Source of the DNA: Ooceraea biroi
Taxonomy: Eukaryota > Arthropoda > Insecta > Hymenoptera > Formicidae
DNA length: 64,000 bases
NCBI RefSeq assembly: GCF_003672135.1
Contig: NC_039510.1
Coordinates: forward strand, 4,526,001-4,590,000
Reading direction: 5' to 3'
Part shown: positions 61,601 through 64,000 of the stretch, piece after piece
How positions within the stretch are numbered: the stretch's first letter is position 1
How the letters are laid out: each line of letters opens with the position of its first letter
Position numbers and translations under genes: made by a program
The notes under the pieces: model-generated
The model's input: the letters and a program-made list of their open reading frames with translations, nothing else
The model's database searches: none
What the model was told of the DNA's origin: nothing

Positions 61601-63982
61601 GAGGCACTACAGCCAGCTACCTGCGGTTTACATCTACTATAACATTAACGCAGGACAAATTCCAGCAGCGACCGTCTTCCGTCCGCCGTCTCGCTGTCAG
61701 TCCTTGTCTCTTTCGGATGTCTTGTTCAACGACAATGCGAGCAATCATGGCAGCATCTACAGCGAACCCGCATACATAGCCGGCAAGCCCGATCAGGAGA
61801 AGATCTGCGATAATTGCCGTCAGAGCATGTCCAGACCCGCCACAGCCTCGTATTGGTATCCCAGCAGCGTCGCCCATCTCGCCAGTCCCAGAAGATACTG
61901 CGGTAAGCTGGGTGAGTGCAACATCTCTAGTCTGAGGCACCCGGACGGCGCCTCGAATCCCAATCTCAAGGAAGAGATCGAGAGGATACCCGGAAACGGC
62001 GCGTCCGGCTCGGACCCCGAAGAGGAGTACATAGAGGCGAAGAAGCTGTTTACAGCCGCCGAGAGATCCGAGCGAACGGTCACAGGAAAGTCTGACTTTG
62101 AAGAAGACTTGAAAATCCAAGGTACGCGAAGACCAACTATTATACTGTATTATATATTACATTCCAGAAAACATTCTAAACTGTTTTCAGAATCTTTCAT
62201 AACAATTGCACGAACACTTTACTTATTTTAACATAGAAAGATTAAACTATAATAAACTTTTATATAAATACCGAAAGTCTTGAATAATCTTTTTCAAGAA
62301 CATTTAAAATTCATTTACAAATCAGTAAACTTATTTAACATAAATTAATGCTACCGCATCAAAGACAAATTCCGTAATAACTCCGCGCATTTTTGTATTT
62401 TATATTTCATTGGCAATTTCAGGTGGCACACCCCTGCAATTGCCAATGCCTTCTCCGACGCCGTCCTCTGGACGGATGCAACGGAAGATCCTTAGCCTCG
62501 GCTCCTCGTTCGGAATAAACAAAGAAGGCTCCGATTCCGGAGCAGACACAACACCACGCGCAGCTACCAAACTGTCGCCAGCTACGCTGTCCAGACATCG
62601 CGCTGAGAGCTCCGGCTACGACAGCATCGTTAGGGACAGCGAAACCAGCAGCATCGCCAGCGACTCGTCCCGGCAGACCGGAGCGTTGCAAGAACATCAA
62701 AGTGAGTATCGAGCATCTGACTTCGACTGACCATGTTTGAAAAAACATTTTGGCGAAAACGTAACTGAGATCGCGAAGCATAAAGTCTATTCTTCCAAAA
62801 TGGAATCGATACACATCTAACAAAATTACTTACACTAAAAATAGAACGTAGAGAACTGCTTCGAAACCGATTCGGTTCCTTATACGAATACGAATTAATA
62901 AATAAAATTAAGAATAGAAGAAATAAAAAAAATATGAATTAATCAGTTGATTAATTATGTCACTCGTATGACAATTATCACTCTTGAACAATCATCATTT
63001 ATTCGAAAAAAATAGTTTAGCTATTCCAATTTTTGCAAGATTACTCAAATTTGGTCGCAAAACACGAATGCGTTTGCCGCGAGAAGCGTCCGCATGCCTA
63101 GAAAGGATACGCAACCCCTCTAAAACGACCCCTCCGTACGGTGATTCTCCTCAGGTGGCGCGCTGGGGGTTTTAACCTCGACGTTGTGCGGGTGTTTCAG
63201 CGGTGGAACGGCGGGCGGCAGGGTGCGGGCCTCGGCGGTCGCGGGCCCATTGCCGGGCTCAGCCGGGGCCGCCCGCGGCACCGGCGATTCTCGCGTACAC
63301 AGGCGAGGACGTAGACATCCTGGACAGGCGCGCGCGGGTACGCTCGAATCCACGTGGAACGATGTCCAGGATACACAGCCTGCGCCTGCACCAGCGCCTT
63401 CTTAGGCTGGAGCTGCGCGATGCTAAGAGGCGCCTCATGGTGCCCGACAACCGCTGGGACTACAATCGTAAGTACGCCGATTCCTCACGATACATGCTAC
63501 GCGATAAACTTCGATAAACTTCGATAAGCAGATTATTTAATTTCTCCGTTACATTGTGTCACATCTATTTTGTGCAGTTTAGTAATGCCCGGAATCGTAC
63601 GATAAATGATGGTCATCTTCATCTGTCGTATCTTTCCTCCTCGTTTTTATTTATCATTTTTAATGTACGAAAATATAGAAAATAAATAAAAAACTTCAAC
63701 AGTCAAATTGGCCATCGATGATCAATTTTTCATTTACGATATTATTCAGCAATGCAACGAGTCATATGCAAGTAAGCTCTTCTTTATGTTTGAAAAACAG
63801 TGTACGTGGAGGACAGCATGGACTGGCGGGATCCATCATTTCTGGAGGCCCTGACGGTCGAGACGTGCATCTTGCAGAAGAGAGTGGAGGCCTGTAAGAG
63901 CCACGTTCTTCTGGTCACCTGCTTCGACTCTTGCCCTCAGCAACAATACACGCCAACATCGGCCGAGATTAAAAGCACCTAA
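28125..63982 (+). CDS. Kif26: Kif26 orthologue (kinesin-like protein, CG14535 type), ten-exon 3' portion
   Basis: Exons are 28125-28313, 40936-41029, 46225-46422, 57187-57399, 57763-59409, 59936-60238, 61666-62121, 62423-62701, 63201-63467 and 63801-63982. They join in frame to 1275 codons plus TAA. Visible residues 1-330 form a kinesin motor domain: VKVMLRV start, GHAGLGKS P-loop at 90-97, DSDAH in the switch I position at 210-214, DLGNSE switch II at 243-248, LPYKEHKL at 275 and IAHVSP near 300. A long Ser/acidic-rich tail follows, with WIDGP at 490 and 518, SSGYDS near 1096, and a conserved C-terminal block (FLEAL to VTCFD). This motif order is specific to the KIF26/VAB-8 family. Family members act in cell adhesion, migration and receptor signalling rather than processive transport, and KIF26A is reported to lack ATPase activity. 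The N-terminal exons upstream of residue 1 are not identified, so the gene is 5'-incomplete here. The stop lies 18 bases before the window edge, so the 3'UTR is outside. Confidence 0.96.
32549..32577. repeat. Perfect 12-bp hairpin
   Basis: AAATAAACTAAA (32549-32560), loop CTTGA, then the exact complement (32566-32577). It lies between two direct copies of ACTAAATTTGCG at 32472 and 32602. Confidence 0.85.
37591..37631 (+). repeat. (AG)n dinucleotide microsatellite
   Basis: 41 bases of uninterrupted AG in Kif26 intron 1, about 360 bp before the mariner insertion. Confidence 0.96.
37994..38021 (+). repeat. Left terminal inverted repeat of the mariner-type element
   Basis: 28 bp, perfect reverse complement of 39482-39509. 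It is preceded by TA. Confidence 0.95.
38140..39319 (+). pseudogene. mariner-type transposase, interrupted by two frameshifts
   Basis: The ATG at 38140 opens [17 protein letters not shown], similar to the N-terminal helix-turn-helix region annotated as DUF4817 in many insect transposases. After a probable intron (38277-38373) the frame continues [16 protein letters not shown] and a second helix-turn-helix ([20 protein letters not shown]). The catalytic aspartates sit in [28 protein letters not shown] and [15 protein letters not shown]. The last two are about 47 residues apart if the breaks are ignored, longer than the 34 of classical mariners. The frame is lost in an A9 run (38935-38943) and a G7 run (39073-39079), then regained to a TAG at 39317-39319. 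Spacing and N-terminus point to a mariner-related insect group other than Mos1-like, but I cannot name the subfamily. Confidence 0.9.
38277..38373 (+). other. Probable spliceosomal intron inside the transposase
   Basis: 97 bp, starting AAAAG/GTTAGA and ending in a T-rich tract plus ATCAG. Removing it joins TLKR to IIDNF in phase 2 and restores the NTLKRIIDNF-type sequence expected between the two N-terminal helix-turn-helix units. Reading straight through meets a stop at 38344-38346. Confidence 0.75.
39482..39509 (-). repeat. Right terminal inverted repeat of the mariner-type element
   Basis: 28 bp, perfect reverse complement of 37994-38021. It is followed by TA. A possible AATAAA signal for the transposase lies upstream at about 39350. 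Confidence 0.95.
39510..40935 (+). other. Kif26: Kif26 intron 1, distal part
   Basis: Unique sequence with a marked T/C-rich zone at about 39880-40170 and the acceptor at 40935. No gene is seen. Confidence 0.85.
40936..41029 (+). CDS. Kif26: Kif26 exon 2 (P-loop first half)
   Basis: 94 nt, enters in phase 0 and leaves in phase 1. It encodes [21 protein letters not shown] and then [10 protein letters not shown]. The P-loop glycine codon is split: the last base is G, and GC comes from the next exon. The acceptor is TTTTCAG and the donor GG/GTAAGT, both strong. The motif reads GHAGLGKS across the junction, in place of the GQTGTGKT typical of active kinesins. Confidence 0.96.
41030..46224 (+). 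other. Kif26: Kif26 intron 2
   Basis: 5.2 kb, AT-rich at 41640-41960, 42540-42740 and 44380-44700. It contains a decoy resembling the start of exon 3 at about 43408 (see rejected items). A TA/CA-rich simple tract lies at about 45540-45590. Confidence 0.85.
46225..46422 (+). CDS. Kif26: Kif26 exon 3 (motor core)
   Basis: 198 nt, phase 1 at both ends. It begins by completing the P-loop ([13 protein letters not shown]) and continues with [27 protein letters not shown] and [11 protein letters not shown]. These blocks correspond in order to the KIF26 motor core. The acceptor is CTAATTCAG and the donor G/GTGAGT. No exon appears to be missing between this one and exon 4, although the intron is 10.8 kb. 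Confidence 0.96.
46423..48241 (+). other. Kif26: Kif26 intron 3, first part
   Basis: Nothing but a TC-rich tract at 47277-47310 and a TATA-rich patch near 46560. Confidence 0.85.
47277..47310 (+). repeat. (TC)n low-complexity tract
   Basis: Imperfect CT/TC repeat in Kif26 intron 3. Confidence 0.8.
48242..48564. mobile_element. Possible hAT-type miniature element
   Basis: The 323-bp stretch begins CAGTGGCGTAGCC and ends TTACGCCACTG, so the outer 10 bp (CAGTGGCGTA) are perfect inverted repeats. CAGTGGCGTAGC-type ends are common in insect hAT transposons. The inside is pyrimidine-rich with no coding potential. The 8 bases outside each end (CTCGGTAT and TGCTGCAA) do not match, so there is no target duplication. 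The pairing could be partly chance, or an old or rearranged copy. Confidence 0.45.
53362..53400 (+). repeat. (GAC/GAG)n trinucleotide repeat
   Basis: Imperfect GACGAC/GAGGAC/GAAGAC units in Kif26 intron 3. It is complementary to the GTC repeat at 53664-53688. Confidence 0.85.
53664..53688 (+). repeat. (GTC)n trinucleotide repeat
   Basis: CGTCGTCGTCATCGTCG and further units. Its reverse complement matches the repeat about 270 bp upstream, so the two could pair in RNA. Confidence 0.85.
57187..57399 (+). CDS. Kif26: Kif26 exon 4 (switch I region)
   Basis: 213 nt, phase 1 at both ends. It encodes [35 protein letters not shown], then [15 protein letters not shown] and AGKGG. The position of the canonical kinesin switch I (NxxSSRSH) is occupied by REDSDAH, so the conserved serines and arginine are absent. 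The acceptor is TTGCTTCCAG and the donor GAG/GTAAAA. Confidence 0.96.
57400..57762 (+). other. Kif26: Kif26 intron 4
   Basis: 363 bp, donor GTAAAA, acceptor TGCACAG. The DNA is T-rich with no other feature. Confidence 0.92.
57763..59409 (+). CDS. Kif26: Kif26 exon 5 (end of motor and long tail)
   Basis: 1647 nt, phase 1 at both ends, the largest exon. It starts [20 protein letters not shown] (switch II as DLGNSE instead of DLAGSE), then [26 protein letters not shown] and [17 protein letters not shown], which closes the motor domain near residue 330. The tail is low in predicted structure: Ser/Ala/Lys-rich (residues about 410-480), two WIDGP motifs 28 residues apart (nt 58536 and 58620), then an acidic stretch around DDEDDDEE and repeated SLSSEDE-like blocks. 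The acceptor is AAATGCACAG, short on pyrimidines; the donor is CAG/GTGAGC. Reading runs past the donor to a stop at 59504, which I take as intron read-through. Confidence 0.95.
59410..59935 (+). other. Kif26: Kif26 intron 5
   Basis: 526 bp, donor GTGAGC, acceptor TTGCGCGAG. It holds the TTTCGATATT tandem repeat. The frame is open across most of the 3' part, so an earlier acceptor cannot be excluded. Confidence 0.85.
59872..59903 (+). repeat. Short tandem repeat upstream of the exon 6 acceptor
   Basis: Three copies of a 10-bp TTTCGATATT-like unit, ending about 30 bp before the acceptor. It overlaps the zone where branch point and pyrimidine tract are expected. Confidence 0.8.
59936..60238 (+). 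CDS. Kif26: Kif26 exon 6
   Basis: 303 nt, phase 1 at both ends. It encodes [37 protein letters not shown], a charged segment with [24 protein letters not shown] (likely helical), and ends in VNVRDAP. The acceptor TTTCTTCTTGCGCGAG/AT is the least typical of the gene (GAG rather than CAG), but it fits the phase, and the codon pattern becomes coding-like just after it. The donor is T/GTAAGT. The start could be displaced slightly. Confidence 0.88.
60239..60509 (+). other. Kif26: Kif26 intron 6, 5' part before the fold-back element
   Basis: Unique sequence with donor GTAAGT. Intron 6 is 60239-61665, of which about 990 bp is the transposon, leaving about 437 bp of original intron. Confidence 0.9.
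60510..60775 (+). repeat. Left arm (TIR) of fold-back copy 2
   Basis: Pairs with 61233-61499; it begins CAGGGTGAGGCACC as in copy 1. Confidence 0.92.
60779..61208 (+). repeat. Tandem array inside fold-back copy 2
   Basis: Units start at 60779, 60897, 61015 and 61133, a constant 118-bp period; the last unit is partial. Units 2 to 4 share the TAACGGCTAG variant, which copy 1 lacks. Confidence 0.93.
61233..61499 (-). repeat. Right arm (TIR) of fold-back copy 2
   Basis: Reverse complement of 60510-60775, ending CACCCTG and then TATA. Confidence 0.92.
61500..61665 (+). other. Kif26: Kif26 intron 6, 3' part
   Basis: Only 166 bp separate the end of the fold-back element from the exon 7 acceptor. 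Candidate AGs lie at 61652-61653 and 61664-61665. Confidence 0.85.
61666..62121 (+). CDS. Kif26: Kif26 exon 7
   Basis: 456 nt, phase 1 at both ends. It encodes [39 protein letters not shown], a CDNC pair and later CGKLGEC, then an acidic helix-like run ([20 protein letters not shown]). Joining to the nearer upstream AG (after 61653) would create TGA at the junction, so the acceptor TTCCAG at 61665 is preferred; a second CAG three bases on is equally compatible. The donor is AAG/GTACGC. Two good in-frame internal donors lie at 61902 and 61912 (see findings). Confidence 0.88.
62122..62422 (+). other. Kif26: Kif26 intron 7
   Basis: 301 bp, AT-rich, donor GTACGC (weak), acceptor ATTTCAG. Confidence 0.92.
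62423..62701 (+). CDS. Kif26: Kif26 exon 8 (SSGYDS motif)
   Basis: 279 nt, phase 1 at both ends. It encodes a Pro/Ser-rich start ([20 protein letters not shown]) and the block [18 protein letters not shown]. That block resembles the conserved SSGY-x-S-x-x-RDSE motif of the vertebrate KIF26 tail (family knowledge). The acceptor is GGCAATTTCAG and the donor CAAA/GTGAGT. Confidence 0.95.
62702..63200 (+). other. Kif26: Kif26 intron 8
   Basis: 499 bp, donor GTGAGT, acceptor GTTTCAG. An alternative upstream acceptor CTCCTCAG (63154) is followed by an in-frame TAA and was rejected. Confidence 0.9.
63201..63467 (+). CDS. Kif26: Kif26 exon 9
   Basis: 267 nt, phase 1 at both ends. The first part is Arg/Ala/Pro-rich and poorly distinctive. 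From nt 63290 it becomes conserved-looking: [15 protein letters not shown], then [20 protein letters not shown] and [12 protein letters not shown], probably a basic amphipathic helix. The acceptor is GGGTGTTTCAG and the donor AATC/GTAAGT. Very high GC in the first 100 nt makes it prone to poor read coverage. Confidence 0.92.
63468..63800 (+). other. Kif26: Kif26 intron 9
   Basis: 333 bp, AT-rich, donor GTAAGT, acceptor AAAACAG. Confidence 0.93.
63801..63982 (+). CDS. Kif26: Kif26 exon 10 (C-terminus and stop)
   Basis: 182 nt, enters in phase 1 and ends with TAA at 63980-63982. It encodes [35 protein letters not shown] and LLVTCFD, the conserved C-terminal block of the KIF26 family, followed by about 20 Gln/Thr/Ser-rich residues. 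The acceptor is GAAAAACAG. Only 18 bases remain in the window, so no polyadenylation signal can be seen. Confidence 0.96.
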
Positions 63983-64000
63983 CGCAGACTCGGATCAGCA

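Noticed and set aside
63155..63200. Alternative acceptor for Kif26 exon 9 at CTCCTCAG (63154).
   Set aside because: The in-frame extension meets TAA within seven codons; the acceptor at 63200 keeps the frame open.
1..64000. tRNA genes, rRNA, CRISPR arrays, telomeric TTAGG repeats and retrotransposon reverse transcriptase.
   Set aside because: I looked for their characteristic motifs by eye and saw none. A tRNAscan-SE and RepeatMasker run would be decisive.

Overview
This 64-kb window looks like genomic DNA of an insect, most likely a hymenopteran and plausibly an ant. By eye the non-coding DNA is CpG-rich and undepleted, and AT-rich islands alternate with GC-rich stretches. The one recognisable host gene has multi-kilobase introns. 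There are mariner-type and fold-back DNA transposons. There are no operons, bacterial genes, rRNA, CRISPR or convincing tRNA. The species assignment is inference.

The only host gene I can firmly support is the insect orthologue of KIF26 (Drosophila CG14535, the KIF26A/KIF26B/VAB-8 group of atypical kinesins) on the + strand. I can place ten coding exons: 28125-28313, 40936-41029, 46225-46422, 57187-57399, 57763-59409, 59936-60238, 61666-62121, 62423-62701, 63201-63467 and 63801-63982. Joined, they give 3828 nt, an open frame of 1275 residues plus a stop. The frame starts at the first strand of the motor domain and ends at the family's conserved C-terminus. The exons for the N-terminal region are not recognised and lie in the first 28 kb or outside the window. 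The nucleotide-binding motifs are degenerate (GHAGLGKS, DSDAH, DLGNSE), which fits the non-motile, ATPase-deficient character described for KIF26.

Layout: 1-28124 holds no confidently recognisable gene. It contains one fold-back transposon (4595-5586), several hairpins and simple repeats, and two weak coding candidates. Intron 1 (28314-40935) carries a mariner-like transposon with perfect 28-bp terminal inverted repeats (37994-39509). Its transposase contains a probable 97-bp spliceosomal intron and two homopolymer frameshifts. Introns 2 and 3 (41030-46224, 46423-57186) are long and mostly featureless apart from a possible hAT-type miniature element (48242-48564). The 3' part of the gene is compact. 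Intron 6 (60239-61665) contains a second copy of the fold-back element (60510-61499), which would make a very long RNA hairpin in the Kif26 pre-mRNA.

Most other open frames of 60-230 codons are chance frames in GC-rich DNA: they show no family motifs, no consistent codon pattern and no matching splice sites.
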